A DNA stretch of 64,000 bases from Kibdelosporangium banguiense. GTDB taxonomy: Bacteria; Actinomycetota; Actinomycetes; Mycobacteriales; Pseudonocardiaceae. The translations under genes and the position numbers were made by a program. The stretch spans positions 4,849,203 to 4,913,202 of the forward strand of contig NZ_JAGINW010000001.1 in the NCBI RefSeq assembly GCF_017876405.1, in the 5' to 3' direction. How positions within the stretch are numbered: the stretch's first letter is position 1; the number at the start of each line of letters is the position of its first letter. Below are positions 10,020 to 19,676 of this stretch, in pieces. The notes under the pieces were generated by a model. The model saw nothing but the letters and a program-made list of their open reading frames with translations. It made no database searches and was not told where the DNA came from.

Positions 10020-10967
10020 TCACAGGTGCTGGGAGTAGGTCTCGAACGGCGCGTCCGGCTCGCCCGACGGTTCGAAGTGCGCGATGTTGGCCAGCGAGGT
10101 CTGCCATTGCTCGCGCGGGCGCCAAGCCGCTTTGACGCGCATGCCCATCCGTACCTCGGACGCGTCGCACCCCAGAACGAGGTGCTGGAACGCGATGTCC
10201 GCGCCGTCCAACAGGATGTAGGCGGCGACGTACGGCGGTTTGATGCTCTGGCCGAGGAACGGGACGTTCACGATGCAGAACGTGGTGACCGTGCCGTGGT
10301 CGCGCAGCTCCACCTCATCCACGGTGGGAACGCCGTCGGTCGGGCAGGAGCCTCTCGGCGGGATGTAGACCTTCTGGCACGCGGGACAGCGCTGGCCGAG
10401 AAGCCGGCCCTCGGCGAGCCCGCGCAGATACCGGGTCTCCTCCGGCGATGCCGAGTGCGTGTACCGCAACCGGACCGGCATGATCGCCATCGTGACCGGA
10501 TCACCCTCGGTGCTCTCGGCCGGCTTTGTCTCGGCTTCCCCGGGTTCAAAGCAGGCGATGTCGTGGATGCTGCCGCAGCGCTCCGCGGCCCATCGCACCC
10601 GGACGCGCATCCCGGTGCTCATTTGCTCCGGACTCTTGACATCGATTGCATGCAGCATTGCGGTGTCAGCGCCATCGAGCTTGATCAGAGCCCATGCGAA
10701 CGGCTCTCGGAGCGGTTGGCCATCATCCGGCTCAGGCACCCAGGCCCAGGTCTCGACAGTGCCCGTCGGTGCGACCTCGACCCAATCGCTGAGTTGCCGT
10801 GCGGTGATCGGGTCGTACTCGACCGGCGGCACATGCACGCGGCCGTCGTCGCCACGGATCCCTTCGATCCGGCGATCCCGTAAGCCGGTCATGAAGCGCC
10901 CGAGAATCGGCCCGAGTGACCGGGTGTAGTCGAACTCGACGTTGAGCGGCGCGCTGAGCGAGGTCAC
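10020..10967 (-). CDS. Two-domain DUF35 OB-fold/zinc-ribbon acyl-CoA-associated protein
   Basis: This 315-residue protein appears to hold two OB-fold units. The first (about 1-145) includes AFALIKLDGADTAMLH-like strands without cysteines. The second (about 165-305) carries a zinc ribbon (CPACxxVYIPPRGSCP) and the strand AYILLDGADIAFQHLV. DUF35 proteins bind and activate thiolase-like Ltp partners, as in the ChsH2(DUF35)-Ltp2 aldolase. It starts at GTG 10967 and leads the minus-strand operon with ltp4, ltp3 and an SDR, equivalent to Rv3521. Confidence 0.82.
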   Translation of the reverse strand: MTSLSAPLNVEFDYTRSLGPILGRFMTGLRDRRIEGIRGDDGRVHVPPVEYDPITARQLSDWVEVAPTGTVETWAWVPEPDDGQPLREPFAWALIKLDGADTAMLHAIDVKSPEQMSTGMRVRVRWAAERCGSIHDIACFEPGEAETKPAESTEGDPVTMAIMPVRLRYTHSASPEETRYLRGLAEGRLLGQRCPACQKVYIPPRGSCPTDGVPTVDEVELRDHGTVTTFCIVNVPFLGQSIKPPYVAAYILLDGADIAFQHLVLGCDASEVRMGMRVKAAWRPREQWQTSLANIAHFEPSGEPDAPFETYSQHL

Positions 10968-10997
10968 ATTCGAATCCAGTCTTTCGGACGGGCAGGG

Positions 10998-11771
10998 TCA
11001 ACGGCCGCGGAAGGCGGGCTTGCGTTTCTCGCTGAAGGCGCGAGGGCCCTCCTTGGCATCCTCGCTGCGGAAGACCTCCATGCCGAGCCTGGCGTCGATC
11101 TTGAAGGCGTCGTTCTCGGGCATGCCCTCGGTTTCGCGGATGGTCCGCAGGATGGCCTGCACGGCCAGCGGGCCGTTGGCCGCGATCAACTCGGCCAGTT
11201 CCAGGGCCTTGGTGAGGGCCTCGCCGTCCGGGACGACGTGACCGATCAAGCCGAACTGCAGGGCCTCGGCCGCGGTGATGTGGCGGCCGGTCAGCAGCAG
11301 GTCGCAGGCGACGGTGTACGGGATCTGGCGGGGCAGCCGCACGGCGGAACCACCCAGCGGGAAGAGGCCCCACCGGGGTTCGGAGACACCGAAGCGAGCG
11401 CTTGCTCCGGCAACACGGATGTCCGTCGCCTGCAGGATCTCCGTACCGCCGGCGATCGCCGGGCCTTCCACGGCCGCGATCAACGGTTTTTTCAGCCTGC
11501 GGCCTTTGAGCAGGGCCTCGATCACAGAGAGGTCCCAGTCCGACGCGGTGTCGCCGGGGTGCTTGGCCGTCATCGCCTTCAGGTCGGCGCCCGCACAAAA
11601 GGAGCCGCCCGCGCCGGTCAGGACGCAGGCACGGATGTCCGGATCGGAGTCCACCTCGTCCCAGGCCTCGCGCATGATCGCCATCATCTCCGCGGACAGC
11701 GCGTTGCGGGCCTCCGGCCGGTTCATCGTCACAACGAGTACGTGGCCTTCGCGGGAGACCAGGCAGTCCAT
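10998..11771 (-). CDS. echA19: Enoyl-CoA hydratase EchA19
   Basis: A 257-residue crotonase with SFCAGADLKAM and EGPAIAGGTEILQATD oxyanion-hole segments and the family C-terminus EGPRAFSEKRKPAFRGR. In mycobacteria EchA19 hydrates the enoyl-CoA of the cholesterol side chain. The start is ATG 11771; in-frame sequence upstream is unlike the family and lies in the promoter and inside fadD19. The gene is head-to-head with fadD19 across 60 bases holding a KstR-like box, the same arrangement as Rv3515c/Rv3516. Confidence 0.9.
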   Translation of the reverse strand: MDCLVSREGHVLVVTMNRPEARNALSAEMMAIMREAWDEVDSDPDIRACVLTGAGGSFCAGADLKAMTAKHPGDTASDWDLSVIEALLKGRRLKKPLIAAVEGPAIAGGTEILQATDIRVAGASARFGVSEPRWGLFPLGGSAVRLPRQIPYTVACDLLLTGRHITAAEALQFGLIGHVVPDGEALTKALELAELIAANGPLAVQAILRTIRETEGMPENDAFKIDARLGMEVFRSEDAKEGPRAFSEKRKPAFRGR

Positions 11772-11807
11772 CGAGTTCCTCCTGCCACACGGGGGATTGT
11801 CGGAAAC

Positions 11808-11821
11808 AATAACATGTTCTA
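11808..11821. promoter_or_regulatory. KstR-type operator between echA19 and fadD19
   Basis: AATAACATGTTCTA fits TnnAACnnGTTnnA except for the first base. It overlaps an in-frame ATG (11814) that could be mistaken for the fadD19 start, which supports the GTG at 11832 as the true start. Confidence 0.7.
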
Positions 11822-11831
11822 CTTTGGGGCG

Positions 11832-13442
11832 GTGACCTTCAATATCGCCGATCTCGTCGAGCACGCCGTCGATGTCGTGCCCGAGCGGATCGCCGCGATC
11901 TGCGGCGATCGCCGGGTCAGCTACAAGCAGTTGGAGGAGCGCGCCAATCGGCTTGCGCACTACCTCGCCGCGCGCGGCGTCGGCAAGGGTGCGCATGTGG
12001 GGGTGTACACGCGCAACTCGATCCAAGCGGTCGAAACAATGCTGGCCGCCTACAAGATCCGGGCGGTCGCGGTCAATGTCAACTATCGGTACGTCGCCAA
12101 CGAACTGAGGTACATCTTCGAGGACGCCGACCTCGTCGCCCTGGTGCACGAGCGGTGCTACGCCGACAAGGTCGCCCAGGCGAGAACCAGCAAACTGGAA
12201 CACGTTATCGTTGTTGACGACGATTCCGGTATGGACTACGAGGGCTGTGAGTACGAGGAAGCCCTCAGCCAGGGGGCACCCGAGCGGGACTTCGAGCCGC
12301 GTAGCCCGGACGACGAATACATCCTCTACACCGGCGGCACCACGGGCAATCCCAAAGGTGTGCTGTGGCGGCACGAGGACGTGTGGCGGGTACTCGGCGG
12401 CGGCATCGACTTCATGAGCGGCGCCCGGATCGAGGACGAGTGGCAGCAGGCCAACACCGGGCTGCAGTACAGCCTGGTGCGTTTCCCGATCCCGCCGCTG
12501 ATCCACGGCGCCACGCAGTGGGCGACGTTCCAGAGCCTGTTCTCAGGCAGCACGGTCGTGTTCGTCCCGCAGTTCGACGCGCACGAGGTCTGGCGGACCA
12601 TCCAGCAACAGAAGGCCCAGATCATCCTGATCACCGGTGACGCGATGGCCAGGCCGATGATCGAGGCGTTGCAGGAGGGCGACTACGACACTTCGTCGGT
12701 CGTCGCGATCGCCAGTACCGCGGCGTTGTTCTCGCCTTCGGTCAAGGAGCAGTATCTGGCCGCGCTGCCGAACGTGGTGATCACCGACTCGATCGGCTCG
12801 TCGGAGACCGGGTTCTCCGGCCTCAGCATCGTCCAAAAGGGAATCGAGCACCGCGGCGGCCCGCGCGTCAAGATCGACGCGAACAACACGGTGATCGACG
12901 AGAACAACCAGCCGGTCGGGCCCGGCATGGTCGGCAGGCTGGCCCGCGGCGGCCACATCCCGTTGGGGTACTACAACGACGAGGCCAAGACCAAGGCGTT
13001 GTTCACCGAGGTCAACGGAAAACGGTACGTCGTGCCCGGTGACTTCGCGCGAGTCGAGGAAGACGGCAGTGTCACGCTGCTCGGCCGCGGCAACATGTGC
13101 GTGAACTCGGGCGGGGAGAAGATCTACCCCGAGGAGGTCGAGGGCGCGCTGAAGTCCCATCCGGATGTCTTCGACGCCCTGGTGATCGGCGTGCCCGACG
13201 AGCGGTTCGGGCAACGCGTCGCGGCCGTCGTGCAGCCCAGGCCGGACCGCACCCCGACATTGCCCGAACTGGACGCGCACGTGCGCACCGAGATCGCGGG
13301 CTACAAAGTACCGAGAAGCCTGTGGATTGTTGACGAAGTGAAGCGCTCGCCCAGCGGAAAGCCGGACTATCGCTGGGCGCTGGCACACGCCAACGAGAAC
13401 GAACCAACCGAGCAGTCGACCGCACAGACAGTGGTGAAGTAG
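11832..13442 (+). CDS. fadD19: Steroid-CoA ligase FadD19
   Basis: This 536-residue adenylate-forming enzyme has the P-loop-like YTGGTTGNPKGV, the DSIGSSETG region, the GDFARVEEDG hinge and the catalytic lysine near RSPSGKPDYRW. The N-terminus (TFNIADLVEHAVD) aligns with mycobacterial FadD19, which makes CoA thioesters of C5 side-chain steroid acids such as 3-oxocholest-4-en-26-oate. The start is GTG 11832, downstream of the KstR-like box. The TAG stop overlaps the next GTG, so it forms an operon with the flavoprotein gene. Confidence 0.93.
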   Translation: MTFNIADLVEHAVDVVPERIAAICGDRRVSYKQLEERANRLAHYLAARGVGKGAHVGVYTRNSIQAVETMLAAYKIRAVAVNVNYRYVANELRYIFEDADLVALVHERCYADKVAQARTSKLEHVIVVDDDSGMDYEGCEYEEALSQGAPERDFEPRSPDDEYILYTGGTTGNPKGVLWRHEDVWRVLGGGIDFMSGARIEDEWQQANTGLQYSLVRFPIPPLIHGATQWATFQSLFSGSTVVFVPQFDAHEVWRTIQQQKAQIILITGDAMARPMIEALQEGDYDTSSVVAIASTAALFSPSVKEQYLAALPNVVITDSIGSSETGFSGLSIVQKGIEHRGGPRVKIDANNTVIDENNQPVGPGMVGRLARGGHIPLGYYNDEAKTKALFTEVNGKRYVVPGDFARVEEDGSVTLLGRGNMCVNSGGEKIYPEEVEGALKSHPDVFDALVIGVPDERFGQRVAAVVQPRPDRTPTLPELDAHVRTEIAGYKVPRSLWIVDEVKRSPSGKPDYRWALAHANENEPTEQSTAQTVVK

Positions 13443-14530
13443 TGCGAACGTCCTTGTGTGACAAGCTGGGAATCGAACACCCCATCGTCGGTTTCACGCC
13501 GTCGGAACACGTCGCCGCGGCCATCAGCCGGGCAGGCGGCCTGGGTGTGCTGGGGTGTGTCCGATTCAATGACGCGGCCGACCTGGCCAAGGTCCTCGAC
13601 TGGATGGACGAGAACACCGACGGCAAGCCGTACGGTGTGGACGTCGTGATGCCGGCGAAGATCCCCACCGAGGGCGCGGCGATCGACCTGGACAAGCTGA
13701 TCCCGCCGGGGCACAAGGACTTCGTCGAGCGGACGTTGCAGAAGCTCGGTGTGCCACCGCTGGCGGGCGAGGGCCGGGCGGGAGTGCTCGGCTGGTTGCA
13801 CTCGGTCGCGAGGTCCCATGTGGACGTAGCACTGGAGCATCCGGTCAAACTGATCGCGAATGCCCTCGGTTCGCCCCCGATTGATGTCATCGACAAGGCG
13901 CATGAACACGGTGTGCTCGTCGCAGCGCTCGCGGGCAAGGCCGAACATGCTCGCAGTCATGTCGCCAATGGCGTGGACATTGTTGTGGCGCAAGGGTACG
14001 AAGCGGGCGGTCACACCGGCGAGATCGCGACCATGGTGCTTGTCCCGGAGGTGGTCGACGCCGTCGATGTGCCTGTCCTCGCGGCGGGTGGCATCGGCAC
14101 GGGCAGGCAGGTCGCTGCCGCGCTCGCACTCGGTGCGGAGGGGGTGTGGATGGGTTCGTACTGGCTCACCACAGCCGAGTACACCGAGTCATTGGGTGAG
14201 TCGGCAATGCAGGAAGCGCTCCTCGGTGCAACCTCGAGCGATACGGTGCGAACCCGGATCTACACCGGCAAGCCGGCCCGCCTGCTGAAGACCAAATGGA
14301 CGGAGGCGTGGGCGGCCGACGGCGCACCCCAGCCACTGCCCATGCCGTTGCAGAACCTCCTGGTCGCCGAGGCCCACGACCGGATCAGCCGGGCCAACGA
14401 CCCGGCTGTGGTGTCCATGCCGGTCGGCCAGATCGTCGGCCGGATGTCGGAGATCCGCTCGGTGCACGACGTCATGTCGGCACTGCTGCGGGAGACCGAG
14501 CAGACCATGGCCAGACTGCGGGATCTGTAG
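13442..14530 (+). CDS. Nitronate monooxygenase-like FMN protein
   Basis: This 362-residue NMO/FabK-fold flavoprotein has HPIVGFTPSEHVAAAISRAGG at the N-terminus, AQGYEAGGHTGEI around the putative catalytic histidine, and AAGGIGTGRQVAAALALGA in the phosphate-binding region. It is translationally coupled to fadD19 (TAGTG) and followed by a strong terminator, so it should be co-induced with sterol genes. Relatives include IpdC, suggesting a reductase of an unsaturated steroid acyl-CoA or ketone rather than true nitroalkane oxidation. The function here is inferred. Confidence 0.8.
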   Translation: MRTSLCDKLGIEHPIVGFTPSEHVAAAISRAGGLGVLGCVRFNDAADLAKVLDWMDENTDGKPYGVDVVMPAKIPTEGAAIDLDKLIPPGHKDFVERTLQKLGVPPLAGEGRAGVLGWLHSVARSHVDVALEHPVKLIANALGSPPIDVIDKAHEHGVLVAALAGKAEHARSHVANGVDIVVAQGYEAGGHTGEIATMVLVPEVVDAVDVPVLAAGGIGTGRQVAAALALGAEGVWMGSYWLTTAEYTESLGESAMQEALLGATSSDTVRTRIYTGKPARLLKTKWTEAWAADGAPQPLPMPLQNLLVAEAHDRISRANDPAVVSMPVGQIVGRMSEIRSVHDVMSALLRETEQTMARLRDL

Positions 14531-14543
14531 CGACCGACGACCA

Positions 14544-14577
14544 GACCGGGCAGGCCACGGCCTGCCCGGTCTTTTTT
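14544..14577 (+). terminator. Rho-independent terminator after fadD19 operon
   Basis: Perfect 13-bp stem (GACCGGGCAGGCC and complement, 14544-14571) with a very short loop, followed directly by six T residues. This is the clearest intrinsic terminator in the window and closes the fadD19-flavoprotein unit. Confidence 0.92.
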
Positions 14578-14717
14578 GCGGCCTGATGCGGGCTGCCGCG
14601 GCCTGACGGGCAGTCATCGCCGATCTAGTGGTCCAAAGACCGCAATCCGGGTCCGGGGTCTGGATACTCGGCGCCGTTCTGCGAATTCTCGCGAAACCAG
14701 CGCCTTGAGGAATCCAC

Positions 14718-15227
14718 ATGACTCAGTCCTATGGTCAACAGCAGCACCACCCAGGTTATCCACAGACCGCGCCGCCTCAGGCCGTGCCGCTCAAGCGGCC
14801 TGGGACGGCCACCGCGTCCGCGGTGCTGGGGTTCATCCAGGCCGGGTTCACGCTCATCGCGTCCGCGTACATCTCGTGGTTCCTGATCGATCTGGCCTCG
14901 GCGGGGCTCGAGCCCCTGTACGAGATGTGGGTCGTGGACATCGCGCAGTATGTCGGCGTGGCGCTGCTGGTCGTCGGCGGGGTTCAGCTGATCAAGGGAT
15001 CGTCGCGGACGACGTTCCTGGTCGCGGCGGTCCTGCAGGTCGTCATCTCGCTGTACTGGATCGTCCGGTTCGCGTCGTTCGCCACCGGCGGCATCGCGTT
15101 GCTGCAGAGCGTCCAGTCGGGGATCATCGCGTTCGGCGTCAGCTTCGCGACCTTGCCGGTGATCGGGCTGATCATGGCCGCGACCGGCGGCGCGGGCCAG
15201 TACGTGGCCGCTCGCCGGGGCCGTTGA
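14718..15227 (+). CDS. Four-helix membrane protein with Gln/Pro-rich N-terminus
   Basis: 169 residues. The first ~28 are hydrophilic and rich in Gln, Pro, His and Tyr. About four hydrophobic segments follow, in the order SAVLGFIQAGFTLIASAYI, VGVALLVVGGVQLI, TTFLVAAVLQVVISLYWIV and SFATLPVIGLIMAATGG. I do not recognise a function. The 220-residue protein downstream shares the layout and several phrases (VLGFIQAG, GVQL/AVQL, PVIGLI/PLIGLI), so the two are tandem paralogues. There is no link to sterol metabolism beyond position. Confidence 0.7.
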   Translation: MTQSYGQQQHHPGYPQTAPPQAVPLKRPGTATASAVLGFIQAGFTLIASAYISWFLIDLASAGLEPLYEMWVVDIAQYVGVALLVVGGVQLIKGSSRTTFLVAAVLQVVISLYWIVRFASFATGGIALLQSVQSGIIAFGVSFATLPVIGLIMAATGGAGQYVAARRGR

Positions 15228-15373
15228 GCTGCCCTTTCGGGAAGGTTGTGCGGTCCGACCGGACTGGATTGTGTCAATTCGGGGCGCGGGGTCGCGAATT
15301 TGGTGAAACCGGGGACATACTCAGCGCGTCTCAGGTAAATCTCAGGTAACCACAGGCGCCCCAAGGAGTACGG

Positions 15374-16036
15374 ATGTCCAACGAGTACGGCCAACAGCCC
15401 TATCCGGGCCATCAACCGCCGATCCCCGGCTATGGTGCACCGGCCGGCTCGGGCTACCCCCAGCAGGGCTATCCGCAGGGCCAGCCTGGATACCCGGGCA
15501 CCCCACCCGGTGGCCAGCCCGTCTACGCCGGCCAGCCCTATCCACAGGGCCAGGGCGGCTACGGCGGCGGGTACGGGCCCGCGCCGGTGGAGAAGCCAGG
15601 TGGCGTCACCGGTGCGGCGGTGCTGGGCTTCATCCAGGCCGGCATCACCCTGATCACCACCGGCCTGCTGTTCGCAGGCCTGTTCGCGGCCGGTGGTGGC
15701 CCAGGTATCGCCATCGGCTGGGCTGTCGCGCTGGCCCAGCTCGCGGGCCTGATCCTGCTGATCTTCGGCGCCGTGCAGCTGATGTCGGGCACCAACCGGA
15801 TGCTGTATGTGATCGGTGCCATTCTCGAGCTGGTGATCTGCGCCTACTACCTGATCAACATCGCGATCTCGGACACGGACACGGGCAATGCCGCGTTCTC
15901 GTCGGCGTTGGGGAACCTGAAGGCGGCTGCCACGGTGGTCCCGATCGTGTTCGCGGTGATGCCGTTGATCGGCCTGATCCTGGCACTCGGCTCCAGCACC
16001 ACCAGCTACCTGCAGGCCAAGGCGGCTCAGCGGTAG
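15374..16036 (+). CDS. Four-helix membrane protein with PGYPQ-type repeats
   Basis: 220 residues. Residues 1-75 are a low-complexity cytoplasmic tail of Gly, Tyr, Pro and Gln (repeated GYPQQGYPQGQPGYPG-like units), followed by about four transmembrane helices starting at VTGAAVLGFIQAGITLIT. Such Pro/Gly/Tyr/Gln tails are common on small actinobacterial membrane proteins. It is the paralogue of 14718-15227, with a 146-base gap between them. Upstream AAGGAG fits the ATG. Function is unknown. Confidence 0.72.
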   Translation: MSNEYGQQPYPGHQPPIPGYGAPAGSGYPQQGYPQGQPGYPGTPPGGQPVYAGQPYPQGQGGYGGGYGPAPVEKPGGVTGAAVLGFIQAGITLITTGLLFAGLFAAGGGPGIAIGWAVALAQLAGLILLIFGAVQLMSGTNRMLYVIGAILELVICAYYLINIAISDTDTGNAAFSSALGNLKAAATVVPIVFAVMPLIGLILALGSSTTSYLQAKAAQR

Positions 16037-16050
16037 CAACCAGTACTGAC

Positions 16051-16087
16051 AGCAATGGCCGTGCCACCCGGTGGCACGGCCATTGCT
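16051..16087. terminator. Bidirectional hairpin terminator
   Basis: AGCAATGGCCGTGCCACC (16051-16068) is followed after one base by its exact complement (16070-16087), giving an 18-bp inverted repeat. It lies between a plus-strand membrane gene and minus-strand chsE5. Confidence 0.85.
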
Positions 16088-16100
16088 CGTATGCGGGCAA

Positions 16101-17120
16101 CTAGACGGGGGTCGAGGCGAGGGCTGCGCCGATTTTGCGTAGCTGGGCGGTGGCGCCGCCGAGGGCGAACTCGTTGCGTTTGGCGGCGACGAAGTAGCGG
16201 TGGGCCGGGTGGTCCGTGTCGATGCCCATGCCGCCGTGGACGTGGACGGTTGTGTGGGCGATGCGGTGGCCCGCGTCGGCGGCCCAGAATTTCGCCGACG
16301 CCACTTCGATGTCGGCGGGCAGGCCTTCGCTGACTCGCCAGGCGGCTTGCCACAACGTCAGTCTGATTGCTTCGACGTCCACATAGGCGTCGGCCAGTCG
16401 CTGTGCCACGGCTTGGAATGATCCGATTGGGCGGTCGAATTGCACTCGGTTGCGGGCGTGTTCCGCGGTCAATTCAAGGGCACGTTCGGTGACGCCCAGT
16501 TGCAATGCGCACAACCCGACTGTGTATCGCGTCAGGAGCCAGTCGGCGACCTCCGGGCCGCCGAGGACGCGGTCGGAATCCAGGGTCACGTCAGCGAAAT
16601 CGAGCCAGGCCTCGGTGTCGTTGTCGACGATTCGCTGCCGCGTCAGCGCCACCTCGGCGGGCTTGACCATGAAGACCTTGACGCCGTCGGGAGTGCTGGC
16701 CGGGACCAGGATCAGGGACGCCAGCGCGCCGGCGGGGACACAGGACTTGGTGCCGGTCAGCCGCCAGCCGGACCCCGACGGCTCGGCGAGCACCTCGTCA
16801 TCCGACAGAGCGGCCGTGTACACAAGATCGGGCGAGTCGAGCGACCCGAACTGGGCGAGCGCTGACGCGGCCACGATCGACGGCAGATACGGCACGGGTG
16901 CGACCGCGCGGCCGAGCTCAATCAGGACACTGCAATGCTCGAGCAATCCGAAGTCTGTCACTGATTGCACGCCGGATTGCACCAGTGACTGCCAGAGCCG
17001 TTGGTCGAAGCGGTCGTCGCCGGACTCGGCGGCCCGCAGCCGTTCGTCGGTCAGATCGGCCGTGATCGACCGGGTCAGCCCGGCCAGTTCCCCCTGCGCC
17101 TCGGAGAACGAGAAGTCCAT
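16101..17120 (-). CDS. chsE5: Acyl-CoA dehydrogenase subunit ChsE5 (FadE27)
   Basis: This 339-residue acyl-CoA dehydrogenase-fold subunit is shorter than homotetrameric family members (~380). It has RVQFDRPIGSFQAVAQRLAD and VHGGMGIDTDHPAHRYF, as in mycobacterial FadE27. In M. tuberculosis ChsE4 and ChsE5 form an alpha2beta2 enzyme that dehydrogenates steroid-CoA with a C5 side chain; each FAD site is shared between the subunits. It follows chsE4 by 12 bases on the same transcript, and its partner supplies the catalytic base. Confidence 0.9.
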   Translation of the reverse strand: MDFSFSEAQGELAGLTRSITADLTDERLRAAESGDDRFDQRLWQSLVQSGVQSVTDFGLLEHCSVLIELGRAVAPVPYLPSIVAASALAQFGSLDSPDLVYTAALSDDEVLAEPSGSGWRLTGTKSCVPAGALASLILVPASTPDGVKVFMVKPAEVALTRQRIVDNDTEAWLDFADVTLDSDRVLGGPEVADWLLTRYTVGLCALQLGVTERALELTAEHARNRVQFDRPIGSFQAVAQRLADAYVDVEAIRLTLWQAAWRVSEGLPADIEVASAKFWAADAGHRIAHTTVHVHGGMGIDTDHPAHRYFVAAKRNEFALGGATAQLRKIGAALASTPV

Positions 17121-17132
17121 CGCGCACCCCTT

Positions 17133-18314
<1,182 letters not shown>

Positions 18315-18329
18315 CCGGCCTCCCGTGAG

Positions 18330-18343
18330 TGAAACACGTTCTA
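18330..18343. promoter_or_regulatory. KstR-type operator upstream of chsE4
   Basis: TGAAACACGTTCTA is a perfect match to TnnAACnnGTTnnA, 15 bases before the chsE4 start on the minus strand. Confidence 0.82.
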
Positions 18344-18481
18344 GTTCACGATAGCCTGGCCATCGTGGGCACACCAGCTGCCCGCGGCGGTGGCGCTGGA
18401 ACAAGATCTATCCGCCGGATGGCCGTCACCTCGGCACGGGCCGATTCGTTGACCCTGTGAACACGGCCACGCGGATCCACT

Positions 18482-18495
18482 TAGAACCTGTTATC
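18482..18495. promoter_or_regulatory. KstR-type operator 1 upstream of the adh-mce4 operon
   Basis: TAGAACCTGTTATC matches the KstR consensus at all fixed positions except the last. It lies 95 bases before the adh GTG, in the 276-base spacer shared with chsE4, and could serve the long plus-strand operon. Confidence 0.65.
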
Positions 18496-18537
18496 AAACG
18501 CTGGACGATTCGCCTGGTTGAGAGCCTTGTCACTCGC

Positions 18538-18551
18538 GAGAACCTATTCTA
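18538..18551. promoter_or_regulatory. Degenerate KstR-type operator 2 upstream of the adh-mce4 operon
   Basis: GAGAACCTATTCTA keeps AAC and the final A but has two mismatches (first base, and ATT for GTT). It is 39 bases before the adh start, close to where a promoter should lie. It may be a weak second site. Confidence 0.4.
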
Positions 18552-18590
18552 GTGTGACCTGCAATGCACCCGCTCGACGAGGAGTGAGCC

Positions 18591-19676
18591 GTGAAGGCAG
18601 CCGTGCTGAACGCGGTCGGGGACGACAAGCTCGAACTGCGTGATGACGTCACCACCATCGATCCGGGGCCCGACCAGGTTCGGATCCGAGTCAGGGCAAC
18701 GGGAATCTGCCACAGCGACCTGTCGGCGATGGACGGAACGCTGCCGGCGCTCGCCCCGGGGATCGTCGGCCACGAAGGCGCGGGCGAGATCGTCGAAGTG
18801 GGTTCCGCGGTCACCGACCTCGCGCCAGGTGATCATGTGGTCGTCACGTTCGTCCCGCCGTGCGGCAACTGCAACGCGTGCCTGCGTGGCCAGCCGCATC
18901 TGTGCGGCGTGCACCCGATCAAGGCGTTCATGGAGCCCCGGTTCAAGGCGGGTGACCAGCCGCTGTTCGGGTTCGCCGGGCTCGGCACGTTCGCCGAGGA
19001 ACTCGTGGTGCCGAGCGTGGGCGCGATCAAGATCGACAACGACGTGCCGTTCGAGGTCGGCGCGCTGGTCGCCTGTGGCGTGCTGACCGGTGTCGGTGCG
19101 GTGATCAATACGGCCAAGGTGGAGCCGGGCGCGACTGTCGTCGTGATCGGATGCGGTGGCGTCGGCATCGCCACGATCCAGGGCGCGCGCCTCGCGGGTG
19201 CGTCGACGATCGTCGCGGTCGACCCGATCGCCGAAAAGCACGATGTGGCAAAGCGTTTCGGTGCCACGCACGCGACCACGCCGGAAGGCCTGCAGGAACT
19301 CAACGCGCAGCTGACGGGCAGCGAGGGCTTCGACTACGCGTTCGACGTGGTCGGCATCCCGGCGACCATCCGGTCCGCGTACGACATCGCGCGCCGGGGC
19401 GGCACGGTCGTCGTCGTCGGCGCCGGCCGTGGCGACGCGATGGTCCAGTTCAGCGCGCAGGAGCTTTTCCTGCACGAGAAGCGGATTCTGGGGTCGTTCT
19501 ACGGCTCGGCCAACGTCCGCCGCGACTACCCCCGGCTGCTCTCGCTCTGGAAGGCCGGCCGGCTCGACATCGAAGGCATGATCAGCCGCCGGATCAAGCT
19601 GGCCGAGATCAACGACGGCCTGCAGGCGATGCGCGGCGGCGGAAACATGATCAGGCAGGTTGTGACATTTGGCTAG
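18591..19676 (+). CDS. Zinc-dependent alcohol dehydrogenase
   Basis: This 361-residue medium-chain dehydrogenase has catalytic-zinc ligands in GICHSD and GHEGAGE, the structural-zinc four-cysteine lobe CGNCNACLRGQPHLC, and the NAD-binding motif GCGGVGIATIQGA. GTG start with GAGGAG upstream. It opens a 13.8-kb run of co-directional, mostly overlapping genes ending with the Mce-associated genes, behind KstR-like boxes. Oxidation of a 26-hydroxy steroid made by CYP125 is a reasonable inference. The enzyme family also covers many other alcohols, so the substrate is open. Confidence 0.88.
   Translation: MKAAVLNAVGDDKLELRDDVTTIDPGPDQVRIRVRATGICHSDLSAMDGTLPALAPGIVGHEGAGEIVEVGSAVTDLAPGDHVVVTFVPPCGNCNACLRGQPHLCGVHPIKAFMEPRFKAGDQPLFGFAGLGTFAEELVVPSVGAIKIDNDVPFEVGALVACGVLTGVGAVINTAKVEPGATVVVIGCGGVGIATIQGARLAGASTIVAVDPIAEKHDVAKRFGATHATTPEGLQELNAQLTGSEGFDYAFDVVGIPATIRSAYDIARRGGTVVVVGAGRGDAMVQFSAQELFLHEKRILGSFYGSANVRRDYPRLLSLWKAGRLDIEGMISRRIKLAEINDGLQAMRGGGNMIRQVVTFG

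Noticed and set aside
9876..10883. Plus-strand open frame opposite the DUF35 gene
   Set aside because: Shadow of a gene with clear zinc-ribbon and OB-fold motifs.
11238..11831. Long N-terminal extension of fadD19
   Set aside because: It would overlap echA19 and the KstR box; the family N-terminus begins at the GTG at 11832.
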